Shown here: positions 35,370 to 44,278 of the stretch, in pieces
How the letters are laid out: every line of letters begins with the position of its first letter
Position numbering within the stretch: the stretch's first letter is position 1
NCBI RefSeq assembly: GCF_001279775.1
Contig: NZ_LGDG01000213.1
Coordinates: 1-64,000, forward strand
Length of the DNA: 64,000 nt
Reading direction: 5' to 3'
From: Streptomyces sp. MMG1533
GTDB taxonomy: Bacteria > Actinomycetota > Actinomycetes > Streptomycetales > Streptomycetaceae
Translations under genes and position numbers: made by a program
Notes under the pieces: generated by a model
Databases searched by the model: none
The model's input: only the letters and a program-made list of their open reading frames with translations
What the model was told of the DNA's origin: nothing

Positions 35370-35885
35370 ATGGTGCGATACGCGGAACCGGGCACGGTGG
35401 AGTGGGTGGAGTCGGGCGGCGGTCCGCTCATAGCGGTGCCGGAGACGGTCCTGCCGTTCTGGGCGGGGGCCGACGGGGACGAGACCGCGTCCGACTACGA
35501 CCGGGCGTGCGAAGTGGACGGGTTCATCGGCCTGCTGCCCGTCGGTGACAGCGCCGCGCTGGTGTTCGGCGACGAGCCCGCCTCCACCACCTATCTGCCG
35601 GACCACCACACCTTCGTACGGTGGTCCGCGGCCGACTCCGAGGCCGCACTCCTCGCGGAGGTCCCGACGGCGCTCGACACGGCGGCGTGGGGACCGGAGG
35701 TGTGCTGGAACGTACCCGGCGCGGTGCTGCTGTTCGACGCGGCGTGGCCCGGCACCGACTCCGCGGGCACCGAGCACGTCAGGGTCGGCCTCGATCCCGG
35801 CCGGTACGCCGTGCGCGCGGCCCATGTGCAGCCCGGCCCCGAGACGTGGCTGGGGCTCGTACAGCTGCGGCGGCTGCCCGACTGA
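35370..35885 (+). CDS. Imm21-like immunity family protein
   Basis: A 171-residue acidic protein resembling the Imm21 immunity family of polymorphic toxin systems: WVESGGGPLIAVPETVLPFW, DYDRACEVDGFIGLLPVG, LVFGDEPASTTYLP. Immunity proteins bind and neutralise a partner toxin in the cytosol. No toxin gene lies beside it, so it is an orphan or serves another role. ATG 35370 follows a TAGGTT -10-like element by seven bases, consistent with a leaderless message. Family call is from memory of the motif pattern. Confidence 0.65.
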   Translation: MVRYAEPGTVEWVESGGGPLIAVPETVLPFWAGADGDETASDYDRACEVDGFIGLLPVGDSAALVFGDEPASTTYLPDHHTFVRWSAADSEAALLAEVPTALDTAAWGPEVCWNVPGAVLLFDAAWPGTDSAGTEHVRVGLDPGRYAVRAAHVQPGPETWLGLVQLRRLPD

Positions 35886-35901
35886 CCGGCCCCGGAAATC
35901 G

Positions 35902-35959
35902 GGGACGCGTCATCGCCGGGTCGCTCGGGAACGGGACGCGTCATCGCCGGGTCGCTCGG
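35902..35959 (+). repeat. 31-bp tandem repeat upstream of the SDR gene
   Basis: An identical 27-base block occurs at 35902-35928 and 35933-35959, a period of 31 bases. A degenerate third unit (ggaaattgaggtgcgtcacc) follows to about 35985. The array ends about 20 bases before the SDR start. Confidence 0.8.
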
Positions 35960-36004
35960 AAATTGAGGTGCGTCACCGCAGGACCCGCGCCCATCCTGAT
36001 CGAC

Positions 36005-36850
36005 ATGCCTCGACTCCCGCACCCCACCCCCGAAGAACTGCGCCGCGACCCGCTGCCCCTGCGCGGCCGTACCGCCCTGGTCACCGGGGCCAGTCGGCGG
36101 GCCGGCATCGGGCACGCGGTGGCGCGGCGGCTCGCCGCGTACGGGGCGAGTGTCTATCTGCACCATCACGTCCCGCACGACGAGGAGATGCCCTGGGGCG
36201 CCGACCGGCCCGAGGACGTGGCCGCCTCGGTGCGCGAGGTGCAGGGCGCCCCGGACGCCCGGGTCGTCTCGGGGCCCGGTGACCTGTCCGACCCGGCCGT
36301 GCCCGCCGAGCTGATCGGCGCCGCCGCCTCGGCGCTCGGCGGACGGCTCGACATCCTCGTCGCCAACCACGCCCTCAGCGGCTCCGACGGCACCCTCGAC
36401 GCGATCGACGCGGCGCGACTCGACGCGCACTGGGCCGTCGACACCCGCTCGGTGCTGCTGCTCGTGCAGGCCTACGCGCGGCTGCGGGCCGGGCTGCCGG
36501 AGCGTACGCCGGGCGGCCGGGTCGTGATGATGACCTCGGGCCAGGACCACGGCGGCGGCATGCCAGGCGAGATGGCATACGCCCTCCAGAAGGGCGCCCT
36601 CGCCTCCGTCACCCGCTCCCTGTCGACGACGCTCGCCGAACAGGCGGTCACCGTGAACACCGTCAACCCCGGCCCCGTGGACACGGATTACCTGACCGGG
36701 GAGGCATACGACACCGTCGCCGCCATGTTCCCGGGCGGCCGCTGGGGCATGCCCGACGACCCCGCCCGCCTCATCGCGTGGCTCGCGACGGACGAGGCGG
36801 GCTGGGTCACCGGCAACGTGATCGACTCGGAGGGCGGCTTCCGGCACTGA
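36005..36850 (+). CDS. short-chain dehydrogenase/reductase
   Basis: A 281-residue SDR oxidoreductase. The cofactor motif is TGASRRAGIGHAVA at about residue 28, the NAG position reads VANHALSG, and the catalytic Tyr and Lys are in AYALQKGAL. A basic residue in the cofactor loop suggests NADP(H). The C-terminal WVTGNVIDSEGGF is typical of the classical group. Substrate unknown. A tandem 31-bp repeat lies directly upstream. Confidence 0.9.
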   Translation: MPRLPHPTPEELRRDPLPLRGRTALVTGASRRAGIGHAVARRLAAYGASVYLHHHVPHDEEMPWGADRPEDVAASVREVQGAPDARVVSGPGDLSDPAVPAELIGAAASALGGRLDILVANHALSGSDGTLDAIDAARLDAHWAVDTRSVLLLVQAYARLRAGLPERTPGGRVVMMTSGQDHGGGMPGEMAYALQKGALASVTRSLSTTLAEQAVTVNTVNPGPVDTDYLTGEAYDTVAAMFPGGRWGMPDDPARLIAWLATDEAGWVTGNVIDSEGGFRH

Positions 36851-36862
36851 CCCCTTGGACGG

Positions 36863-38554
36863 CTACAGCTGCGACAGCTCGTCCACCAGGTCGTCCAGAC
36901 CCAGCGAGCCCTGCGAAAGAGCCGCCATGTGCCAGGCCTTGAGGTCGAAGGCGTCGCCGTGCCGCCTGCGGGCGTTCTCCCGGCCCAGCAGCCAGGCGCG
37001 CTCGCCGAGCTTGTAGCCGATCGCCTGTCCCGGGATCGTCAGATAGCGGGTCAGCTCGCTCTCCACGAAGTCCGCCGGACGGCTGCTGTGCGCGCCGAAG
37101 AACTCCTGCGCCAGCTCCGGAGTCCAGCGCTCGCCCGGGTGGAAGGGGGAGTCCGCCGGGATCTCCAGTTCCAGGTGCATGCCGATGTCGACGATGACCC
37201 GGGCGGCCCGCATCATCTGCGCGTCGAGATAGCCGAGCCGCTGCTCCGCGTCCGTGAGGAAGCCGAGTTCGTCCATCAGCCGCTCCGCGTACAGCGCCCA
37301 GCCCTCCGCGTTGGCGCTGACCATCCCGACGGACGCCTGGTATCGGGAGAGGCTCCCGGCGACGTGCACCCACTGCGCGAGCTGGAGGTGATGGCCCGGG
37401 ACGCCCTCGTGGTACCAGGTCGACACGAGGTCGTAGACCGGGAAGCGGGTCTGGCCCATCGTCGGCAGCCAGGTGCGGCCGGGGCGTGAGAAGTCCTCCG
37501 ACGGGGGCGTGTAGTACGGGGCCGCCGCACCGCCGGGCGGGGCGATACGGGACTCCACCTTCCTTACCCGCTCGGCGAGTTCGAAGTGCGTGCCGTCGAG
37601 CGTCTCGATGGCCTGGTCCATCAGACCCTGCAACCAGTCGCGGACCTCGTCGACGCCCTCGATGTGCTTGCCGTGCTCGTCGAGGTGGGCCAGCGCCACC
37701 CACGGCGTCCCGGCGCCGGGCAGGATCTTCTCGGCCTCCTGCTTCATCTCGGCGAGCAGTCGGTGGTACTCGGCCCAGCCGTACGCGTACGCCTCGTCGA
37801 GGTCCAGCTCCGTGCCGTTGAAGTAGCGCGACCAGCGGGCGTAGCGCTCGCGGCCCACCGTGTTCGGGGCGCCCTCGATCGTCGGCGCGTACACCTCGCG
37901 CATCCAGTCCCGCAGCTCGGCGACGGCCGCGGTCGCCGCGCGGGCGGCCTCGTCGAGCTCGGTGCGCAGCGACTCGGGGCCCGCCGACGCGAAGTCCTCG
38001 AACCAGCCGCGCCCCTGGCCGTCCGTGTCCGCCCACTCGGTGAGCTGCTCGACGAAGGTGGCCGTCGGACGCGGGCCCGCGTACAGCTTGCGCTCCAGGC
38101 CCAGGGTGAGGGACTCGCGGTAGCCCGCCAGCGCGGCCGGCACCGCGCGCAGCCGCTCGGCGACGGCCGCCCAGTCCTCGTCGGTCTCCGTCGGCGTGAC
38201 CGTGAAGACCTCCCGCACCGAGTGCGCGGGCGTGGCCATGTTGCCGACCGCGCGCAGCCCCTCGTCCGCGTCGTGCACGGCGAGCTCCGCACCGAGCCGC
38301 TCACGCAGCAGCCGCGCGCACCGGCGCTCGATGTCACTGTCCGCACCGGGTTGCCGCTCGGCCTCGTCGAGTTTCGCGAGTGTGGCCCGGTGCAGTTCCG
38401 CGAGCGCCTCCTGGCCCGCGGGCGAGATGTCGGGCAGCCTGCTCGAACTCTCCTTCACGCCGAGATACGTACCGGTGACCGGGTCGAGGGCGATGAGTTC
38501 GTCGACATACGCGTCGGCGACCTCTCGGGGCAGCGGGCTCTTGGTCTCAGACAT
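36863..38554 (-). CDS. DUF885 family protein (putative metallopeptidase)
   Basis: A 563-residue helical protein of the DUF885 family. It carries the zinc-peptidase-like motif WYHEGVPGHHLQ and a downstream NAEGWALYAERL glutamate motif, as in gluzincin-type enzymes. No signal peptide, so probably cytosolic. ATG 38554 has GAGG upstream; an in-frame GTG/ATG three codons earlier is also possible. It converges with the SDR gene and is followed upstream by an Lrp regulator in the same direction. Confidence 0.87.
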   Translation of the reverse strand: MSETKSPLPREVADAYVDELIALDPVTGTYLGVKESSSRLPDISPAGQEALAELHRATLAKLDEAERQPGADSDIERRCARLLRERLGAELAVHDADEGLRAVGNMATPAHSVREVFTVTPTETDEDWAAVAERLRAVPAALAGYRESLTLGLERKLYAGPRPTATFVEQLTEWADTDGQGRGWFEDFASAGPESLRTELDEAARAATAAVAELRDWMREVYAPTIEGAPNTVGRERYARWSRYFNGTELDLDEAYAYGWAEYHRLLAEMKQEAEKILPGAGTPWVALAHLDEHGKHIEGVDEVRDWLQGLMDQAIETLDGTHFELAERVRKVESRIAPPGGAAAPYYTPPSEDFSRPGRTWLPTMGQTRFPVYDLVSTWYHEGVPGHHLQLAQWVHVAGSLSRYQASVGMVSANAEGWALYAERLMDELGFLTDAEQRLGYLDAQMMRAARVIVDIGMHLELEIPADSPFHPGERWTPELAQEFFGAHSSRPADFVESELTRYLTIPGQAIGYKLGERAWLLGRENARRRHGDAFDLKAWHMAALSQGSLGLDDLVDELSQL

Positions 38555-38587
38555 GTGGACCATCCTCGTACGACGGGTCGTCGCACG

Positions 38588-39082
38588 TCACCCGGATTGA
38601 GCCGGGGGAGTATCGGGAGGCAGGAGGGGCCCGCAGTCCCACTGCTGGAAGATCAACCGGGTCTCCACGCGGGCCACTTCGCGCCGGGACGTGAACCCGT
38701 CGAGAACCAGGCGTTGCAGATCGGTCATGTCCGCGACGGCCACATGGACGAGGTAGTCGTCCGGGCCGGTGAGATGGAAGACGGTCCGGGACTCCGGCAG
38801 CGCCCGGATCCGCTCCACGAACGGCCCCACCAACTCCCGCCGGTGCGGCCTGACCTGCACGGACAGCAGGGCCTCCAGGCCACGGCCCAGCTTGGCGGGG
38901 TCGAGCCGGAGCTGATGGCCGAGGATGACGCCCGCGCGGCGCAGCCGGGTCACCCGGTCCAGACAGGTCGACGGCGCGACCCCGACCTGCGCGGCGAGGT
39001 CGCGGTAGGTGGTCCGGGCGTCGTTCTGCAGCAGGCGCAGCAGATGCAGGTCCACCGGATCCAGTACGACGGATTCAGCCAT
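38588..39082 (-). CDS. Lrp/AsnC-family regulator
   Basis: A 164-residue Lrp/AsnC regulator: helix-turn-helix in LHLLRLLQNDARTTYRDLA and VAPSTCLDRVTRLRRAGVI, then the RAM domain. It is divergent, 60 bases apart, from a Cys/Met PLP lyase gene, which it probably controls in response to methionine or a related amino acid. It ends 34 bases before the DUF885 start and may be co-transcribed with it. Confidence 0.9.
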   Translation of the reverse strand: MAESVVLDPVDLHLLRLLQNDARTTYRDLAAQVGVAPSTCLDRVTRLRRAGVILGHQLRLDPAKLGRGLEALLSVQVRPHRRELVGPFVERIRALPESRTVFHLTGPDDYLVHVAVADMTDLQRLVLDGFTSRREVARVETRLIFQQWDCGPLLPPDTPPAQSG

Positions 39083-39142
39083 CGGCCGAACGTAGCACGG
39101 GGATCCACCCCTGTGACCCGGCCGGTGTTCACCCTTCCGTCC

Positions 39143-40375
39143 ATGGACACAGCGAGCAGGGAGGCGTCCTCGCACGACGCCGTACGCACCGTCACCAGAG
39201 CACTGGCCACCGAGGCCGTCCACGCCGGCCGCGACGACCTCGCCCGGCAGGGACTGCACGCCCCGCCGATCGACCTGTCCACCACCTACCCGTCCCACGA
39301 CAGCCGGGGCGAGGCCGCCCGCATCGACGCCTTCGCGACCACGGGCGCCGAGCCGGACGGCCCGCCCGTCTACGGACGGCTCGGCAATCCGACCGTCGCC
39401 CGCTTCGAGACCGCCCTCGCCCGGCTGGAGGGCACCGAGGCCGCGGTCGCCTTCGCCAGCGGCATGGCCGCGCTGAGCGCCGTCCTTCTCGTACGGTCGT
39501 CCCTGGGGCTGCGTCACGTGGTGGCCGTGCGCCCCCTCTACGGCTGCAGCGACCACCTGCTCACCGCGGGGCTGCTCGGTTCCGAGGTGACCTGGACCGA
39601 CCCGGCCGGGATCGCGGACGCGCTGCGACCGGACACCGGCCTGGTGATGGTGGAGTCCCCGGCCAATCCGACGCTCGCCGAACTGGACCTCAGGGCCGTC
39701 GCCCACGCCTGCGGCTCCGTGCCGCTGCTCGCGGACAACACCTTCGCCACGCCCGTCCTGCAACGCCCCGTCGAGCACGGGGCGCGGCTGGTGCTGCACA
39801 GTGCCACCAAGTACCTGGGCGGGCACGGGGACGTGATGGCGGGGGTCGTCGCCTGCGACGAGGAGTTCGCCGGGCGGCTGCGGCAGGTCCGGTTCGCCAC
39901 GGGCGGCGTGCTGCATCCGCTGGCCGGCTATCTGCTGCTGCGCGGCCTCGCGACCTTGCCGGTGCGGGTACGGGCCGCGTCCGCGAACGCCGCCGAACTG
40001 GCCGGGCGCCTGGCCGCCGACCCGCGCGTCGCCCGTGTCCACTATCCGCGTATCGGCGGCGCGATGATCGCCTTCGAGGTGTACGGCGACCCGCACGAGG
40101 TCATCGGCGGCGTCCGCCTGATCACCCCGGCCGTGAGCCTCGGCAGCGTCGACACCCTCATCCAGCACCCGGCCTCCATCAGCCACCGCATCGTGGACGC
40201 CGAGGACCGGCGCGGCGCGGGCGTGAGCGACCGGCTGCTGCGGCTGTCGGTGGGCCTCGAGGACGTCGAGGACCTGTGGCAGGACCTGGACCGGTCGCTG
40301 GGCGAACGGCGCGGCACCATGTCCCGAACGGTTCGCCCGGCCGGGGTCCGCGACTCCAAGGGCGTGTCTCTTTGA
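39143..40375 (+). CDS. Cys/Met metabolism PLP enzyme (methionine gamma-lyase/cystathionine gamma-lyase type)
   Basis: A 410-residue fold-type I PLP enzyme of the trans-sulfuration family. Motifs: VYGRLGNPTVARFETALARLEG, FASGMAALSAVLL, PANPTLAELDL, DNTFATPVLQRP and the PLP lysine in HSATKYLGGHGDVM; the C-terminus has LIQHPASISH. Divergence from an Lrp regulator favours a catabolic lyase (methionine gamma-lyase) over biosynthesis. ATG 39143 has no clear ribosome binding site. Confidence 0.88.
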   Translation: MDTASREASSHDAVRTVTRALATEAVHAGRDDLARQGLHAPPIDLSTTYPSHDSRGEAARIDAFATTGAEPDGPPVYGRLGNPTVARFETALARLEGTEAAVAFASGMAALSAVLLVRSSLGLRHVVAVRPLYGCSDHLLTAGLLGSEVTWTDPAGIADALRPDTGLVMVESPANPTLAELDLRAVAHACGSVPLLADNTFATPVLQRPVEHGARLVLHSATKYLGGHGDVMAGVVACDEEFAGRLRQVRFATGGVLHPLAGYLLLRGLATLPVRVRAASANAAELAGRLAADPRVARVHYPRIGGAMIAFEVYGDPHEVIGGVRLITPAVSLGSVDTLIQHPASISHRIVDAEDRRGAGVSDRLLRLSVGLEDVEDLWQDLDRSLGERRGTMSRTVRPAGVRDSKGVSL

Positions 40376-40389
40376 GGGGTTGGTCAGTT

Positions 40390-40411
40390 GATCGGATGTG
40401 TCCGTCCGATC
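40390..40411 (+). terminator. hairpin after the PLP lyase gene
   Basis: GATCGGA (40390-40396) pairs with TCCGATC (40405-40411) around an 8-base loop, 15 bases after the stop. It could end the transcript or belong to the end of the adjacent IS remnant. Confidence 0.4.
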
Positions 40412-40571
40412 GGTGATCAGCGATGTGATGCGGGACCGGATCGAGCCGCGGATGCCGGCTGATCCGGTCCGCGTGCGGCGATGGGCCGACCACCGCCGCC
40501 CGCTCGAGGCCATCGCGTGGAGGGACCGCACCAACAGCTGGAGATCCCGGCCGGCTGCGAGTTCGAGGTGA
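40405..40571 (+). pseudogene. IS5-type transposase N-terminal remnant
   Basis: The frame reads SVISDVMRDRIEPRMP, ADPVRVRRWADHRRPLEAIAW and RDRTNSW, matching the N-terminus of IS5-family (IS4/IS5, DUF4096-type) transposases, then loses similarity and stops. No catalytic DDE region or second terminal repeat is present, so it is a dead fragment. Confidence 0.65.
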
Positions 40572-40776
40572 TCCAGGAGACGCCGCGCCGCTGTCGCATG
40601 GTGCTGCCGCTGATCGGCGCCCCGGCCCCGAAGCCGGATCCCTCGTGACGGGACAGGCGCTCGGATGTGCCCTGACCCTCCGGGCCTCGCCCCACGACGC
40701 CGACATGGCCATGCAGGTGTGGAACCTGGAATTCGGCGTGCCAGGCCCCACGTCTGCGGCATGATCCGCCGAGGCC
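40572..40776. other. short decayed stretch
   Basis: Two short open pieces (IQETPRRCRMVLPLIGAPAP and LRASPHDADMAMQVWNLEFG) look like gene ends but I recognise neither. No complete gene, ribosome binding site or terminator seen. Debris next to the transposase remnant. Confidence 0.4.
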
Positions 40777-42225
40777 CTAGTCGCGGACGCTCTCCTCGCT
40801 CAACTCCCGCTCCCGCTCGTACGCCGCTCGGCCCGCGACCGGAGCCACGTCCAGGCGGGCCGTGATCACCAGGGTGCCCTCCTCGATCTGGTAGTCGAGG
40901 GGGAGACCCAGGCCGCGCATCGCGGCGACCATGCCGGTGTTGGACGACTGCGTCACCGCGTACACGCTCGCGCAGCCGGCCTCGACGGCCATCGCGACCA
41001 GCCGGCCGAGGAGTTCGCCGCCGATGCCGCGCCGCTGCCAGGCGTCCTCGATGAGCAGCGCGACCTCGGTCTCGTCGCCGTCCCACAGCAGATGGCCGAG
41101 CCCGACGACGCGCCCGGAGGCGGTCTGCACGGCGAGCGTCCGGCCGAAGCGCGGACTGAGCAGGTGGTTGAGGTACCGGTCGGCGTCACCGACCGGACCG
41201 TGGTAGCGCATGCCGAGGGTCCGCTGCGAGCACCGCTCGTGCATCGCCTTCGCGGCCTGAAGGTCGTCCACGTCGGCCCGGCGCACGGTGATGTCGCTGC
41301 CCTCGGGGAGGGTGAGCACGTCCTGGCTGCGCGGCACCCGCGGACCGAGCCGCGCGTCCAGCTCCACCAGGGCCCGTGCCCGAGCGAACTCGGTCGGGGT
41401 GAACGGCAGGTACGGCCGCTCCACGGTGATCACTCCGCCTTCCGGCGCCCGAAGCCGCATCACCGTGTCCTCCAGTACCCCTTCCACCGGCACCGCCTCC
41501 GGCCCCGGGGCACCGCCGGCCACCGGCCTGGCGGGCAGGGAACGGATGGTGCACCGGCCCAGCAACTGGCGCAGGGCCAACGGCAGTTCCGCCGCGTCCA
41601 GGGCCGTACGGGCGGCCAGGCCCAGCACCCGGGTCGGCGCGTCCACCAGGTCGTGGGCGTCCGCCCGCTCGATCCAGGTGTCACTGCCGCCGGCCACCGC
41701 GACCGCACGGGTGATCTCGCCGCCCGCGAGGTCGCCGGGAGCACGCAGCAGGAACTCGTCCACCGTGCCGTCGGCCAGCGGGTGCGTCTGCAGGCTGAGG
41801 ATGTCGACTCGCTGCCCGGCGAGGGCCGTGCACAGGGCGGCCAGCGATCCCGGTTCGTCCTTCACCGTGGTCCGCATCCGCCACAGCGTGCTCTCCCCGG
41901 CCCCGGGGCCCGGCGTCGCCGACCCCTGGTCGGAGGGCCCGGCCTGCTGCTGCGTGGGCAGCGGCCGGGCACCGGTATCGCCCGTCGGAGGTGCGTGACC
42001 GTGGCGGCGTGCCCACCATGTGTGGAATCCGGCCGTGGCGATCAGCACGATCGCCGAGACCAGCAGCAGCTCAGGGCCGTCCGGCCCGTGCCCGACCAGG
42101 TTGGCCACGGCGTCCGCCACCGCCACGGCCGTGAACAGGGCGGCGAGTTCGACGACGTCGCGCCGCCAGTGGTGCACGGGGCGACCGTTCTTGGTGCGCG
42201 TCACATCGGTTACTTTTCGAGTCAT
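40777..42225 (-). CDS. membrane-anchored ACT-GNAT fusion protein
   Basis: A 482-residue protein with three parts. Residues about 24-45 and 52-72 are two hydrophobic helices. Residues about 116-190 form an ACT domain (TTVKDEPGSLAALCTAL, DILSLQTHPL). Residues about 312-455 are a GNAT acetyltransferase with the acetyl-CoA motif QRRGIGGELLGRLV. It probably acetylates a small molecule or protein lysine at the membrane under control of a ligand, likely an amino acid, bound by ACT. ATG 42225 starts at MTRKVTD. Confidence 0.8.
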   Translation of the reverse strand: MTRKVTDVTRTKNGRPVHHWRRDVVELAALFTAVAVADAVANLVGHGPDGPELLLVSAIVLIATAGFHTWWARRHGHAPPTGDTGARPLPTQQQAGPSDQGSATPGPGAGESTLWRMRTTVKDEPGSLAALCTALAGQRVDILSLQTHPLADGTVDEFLLRAPGDLAGGEITRAVAVAGGSDTWIERADAHDLVDAPTRVLGLAARTALDAAELPLALRQLLGRCTIRSLPARPVAGGAPGPEAVPVEGVLEDTVMRLRAPEGGVITVERPYLPFTPTEFARARALVELDARLGPRVPRSQDVLTLPEGSDITVRRADVDDLQAAKAMHERCSQRTLGMRYHGPVGDADRYLNHLLSPRFGRTLAVQTASGRVVGLGHLLWDGDETEVALLIEDAWQRRGIGGELLGRLVAMAVEAGCASVYAVTQSSNTGMVAAMRGLGLPLDYQIEEGTLVITARLDVAPVAGRAAYERERELSEESVRD

Positions 42226-42282
42226 GCAACCACTGTGAAGGAACGGTGTTGCGTGATCACGAACGCTTTGTGACTGATCGGT

Positions 42283-42304
42283 AAAAGGTAGTTCCGTACC
42301 TTTT
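42283..42304 (-). terminator. AT-rich hairpin downstream of the PhoD gene
   Basis: AAAAGGTA (42283-42290) pairs with TACCTTTT (42297-42304) around six bases. Read on the minus strand it lies 31 bases after the PhoD stop and ends in TTTT. On the plus strand a TTTTGTTTTT run follows. It also sits about 60 bases upstream of the ACT-GNAT start, so an operator role is an alternative. Confidence 0.45.
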
Positions 42305-42334
42305 GTTTTTCTTTGGACGATTCTGGCGTGGCCC

Positions 42335-43909
42335 CTACTGACCCACCCGGCCCGGCTGGAGCACCTGTGTGAACAACACGGTGCCGTCCTGTTCCCGCAG
42401 CCGTACCGTCAGCTCACCGCTGTCACCGTCGATGTCGACCTCGCCGAAGAACTGGTACCCGCCGGCCGGCGAGACATTGGCCGTGGTGGGCGCCTTGACG
42501 AAGACCCGTTCGGGGCCGAAGGTGCCGTCCAGCGCGTTCGCCGGGAAGGCGCCCGCGTTGAGCGGTCCGGAGACGAACTCCCAGAACGGTGCGAAGTCCT
42601 TGAACGCGGCCCGTGACGGGTCGTAGTGCTGGGCCGAGGTGTAGTGGACGTCGGCCGTGAGCCACACCGTTCCGGTGATCCGCCGGTGCTTGATGAACCG
42701 CAGCAGTTCGGCGATCTGCAGCTCACGGCCGAGCGGGGCGCCGGGGTCGCCCTGCGCGACCGCCTCGATGTTCGGCTTGCCGTCCGTTGTGTCCGGCACG
42801 ACCAGGCCGAGCGGCATGTCGGAGGCGATCACCTTCCACACCGCCCGGGAGCGGGCCAGCTCGCGCTCGAGCCACTCCAGCTGCTCACGCCCGAGGATGC
42901 CCTGCGGGTCGGTGGTCTGGTCGTCCGTCGAGTTCGCGTTGCGGTAGGTGCGCATGTCCAGGACGAACACGTCGAGGAGCGGGCCGTGGTGCTGCACCCG
43001 GTAGACCCGGCCGTCGGGGCGGCGCAGTGTCGAGATCGGGAAGTACTCCGAGAACGCCTGCCGGGCGCGGGCGGCGAGCACGTCGATGTTCTTCTCGGTG
43101 TACCGGGTGTCGGCGAGGATCTCCCCCGGGAACCAGTTGTTGGTGACCTCGTGGTCGTCCCACTGGATGATGGAGGGGACCTGGGCGTTGAAGCGCTTGA
43201 GGTTCTCGTCGAGCAGGTTGTAGCGGAAGTTGCCGCGGAACTCCGCCGGCGTCTCGGCGACCTTCGACTTCTCCTCGGTGGTGATGTTCCGCCACGTCCG
43301 CCCGTCCGGCAGGGCCACGGTCTCGGTGAGCGGGCCGTCGGCGTAGATGTTGTCGCCGCTGCAGAGGAAGAAGTCCGGGTCGAGCTTCGCCATCGCGTCG
43401 TAGATCCGGTAGCCCCCGAACTCCGGGTTGATGCCCCAGCCCTGCCCGGCCAGATCGCCCGACCAGACGAACCGCACGCCGTCGCGCCGCTTGGCGGACG
43501 CCGTGCGGAACGTGCCGGTGACCGGCTCGCCGGTGCGGCGCGGGTCGTCCGGGTCGGCCAGCAGCACGCGGTAGTGGATCTGCTCGCCGGCCGGGAGTCC
43601 GCGCAGCCGGGTCGTCCCGGTGAAGTCCGTGTCCGCGCCGAGCAGCGGCCCGTGCCATCTGCGCGGGTTGCGGAACGACTCGGTGGCGGACGTCTCCACG
43701 ACCATCCGGGCCGGACGGTCGGAGCGCACCCACACCAGCCCCGAGTCGCTGGTGACGTCTCCCGTCTGCACGCCCCAGCCCGCCCCGGGGCGCCCGGAGA
43801 GGGCGAATGCCGGTGCCGCGCCCGCGGCGGTGGGCAGGGTCAGGGCCGCCGACGCGGCCAGGGAGCCGCGCAGGACGCTGCGGCGGCCCGGGAACGGACG
43901 GTGTGACAT
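42335..43909 (-). CDS. phoD: Tat-exported PhoD-family alkaline phosphatase
   Basis: A 524-residue phosphodiesterase/phosphatase of the PhoD family. The N-terminus has a twin-arginine signal, PGRRSVLRGSLAASAALTLP, so the protein is exported folded. The N-terminal PhoD domain (TGDVTSDSGLVWVRSD) precedes the metallophosphatase part with WSGDLAGQGWG, CSGDNIYADGP, WDDHEVTNNW and VWLTADVHYTSA, which supply the Fe/Ca ligands. It releases phosphate from phosphodiesters outside the cell. A pair of GTTCAC half-sites about 80 bases upstream hints at phosphate control. Confidence 0.92.
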   Translation of the reverse strand: MSHRPFPGRRSVLRGSLAASAALTLPTAAGAAPAFALSGRPGAGWGVQTGDVTSDSGLVWVRSDRPARMVVETSATESFRNPRRWHGPLLGADTDFTGTTRLRGLPAGEQIHYRVLLADPDDPRRTGEPVTGTFRTASAKRRDGVRFVWSGDLAGQGWGINPEFGGYRIYDAMAKLDPDFFLCSGDNIYADGPLTETVALPDGRTWRNITTEEKSKVAETPAEFRGNFRYNLLDENLKRFNAQVPSIIQWDDHEVTNNWFPGEILADTRYTEKNIDVLAARARQAFSEYFPISTLRRPDGRVYRVQHHGPLLDVFVLDMRTYRNANSTDDQTTDPQGILGREQLEWLERELARSRAVWKVIASDMPLGLVVPDTTDGKPNIEAVAQGDPGAPLGRELQIAELLRFIKHRRITGTVWLTADVHYTSAQHYDPSRAAFKDFAPFWEFVSGPLNAGAFPANALDGTFGPERVFVKAPTTANVSPAGGYQFFGEVDIDGDSGELTVRLREQDGTVLFTQVLQPGRVGQ

Positions 43910-44278
43910 GGATACGCCTCCAGGGACGGGATCCGGCCAGTGTGCAGTGACACAACTACTGGCCCGGCGCAGCCCGCACGGAAACCACGAGTGAACACGT
44001 GAACAACTGACCGCGGGACAGGGAAACCGGTTTGCCGCCGGCATCCGGCCCGGACGCGGATGCAGGCCAACGGTCCCTGTTCCACGGGGAGTCGTACCCC
44101 GTCCGCCCCGGACCCGCTCGCAGGACGCGGCGGCGCCTCCGGCTCCCGGACTCCTTCGCGGGCCGGGTCGGACCGCGCCCGGTCGCGGCCCGACTCCGGT
44201 GCGTGGAAGCCGAGTTGTACGCGCGGTACGGCCGGGCGGCGAACCGTCCCCAGGCGTACCGGAAGGAGGACGAGCCCC
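43910..44278. other. intergenic region with GTTCAC half-sites
   Basis: No gene seen. On the minus strand, GTTCAC occurs twice (reverse of 43991-43996 and 43999-44004), a weak resemblance to PHO-box repeats but spaced 8 bases instead of the usual 11. The rest is GC-rich sequence without a recognisable element. Confidence 0.4.

Noticed and set aside
37586..39142. Long plus-strand open frame leading into the PLP lyase
   Set aside because: It lies opposite the DUF885 and Lrp genes, which have the HEGxPGHH and helix-turn-helix motifs; only the part from ATG 39143 has family sequence.
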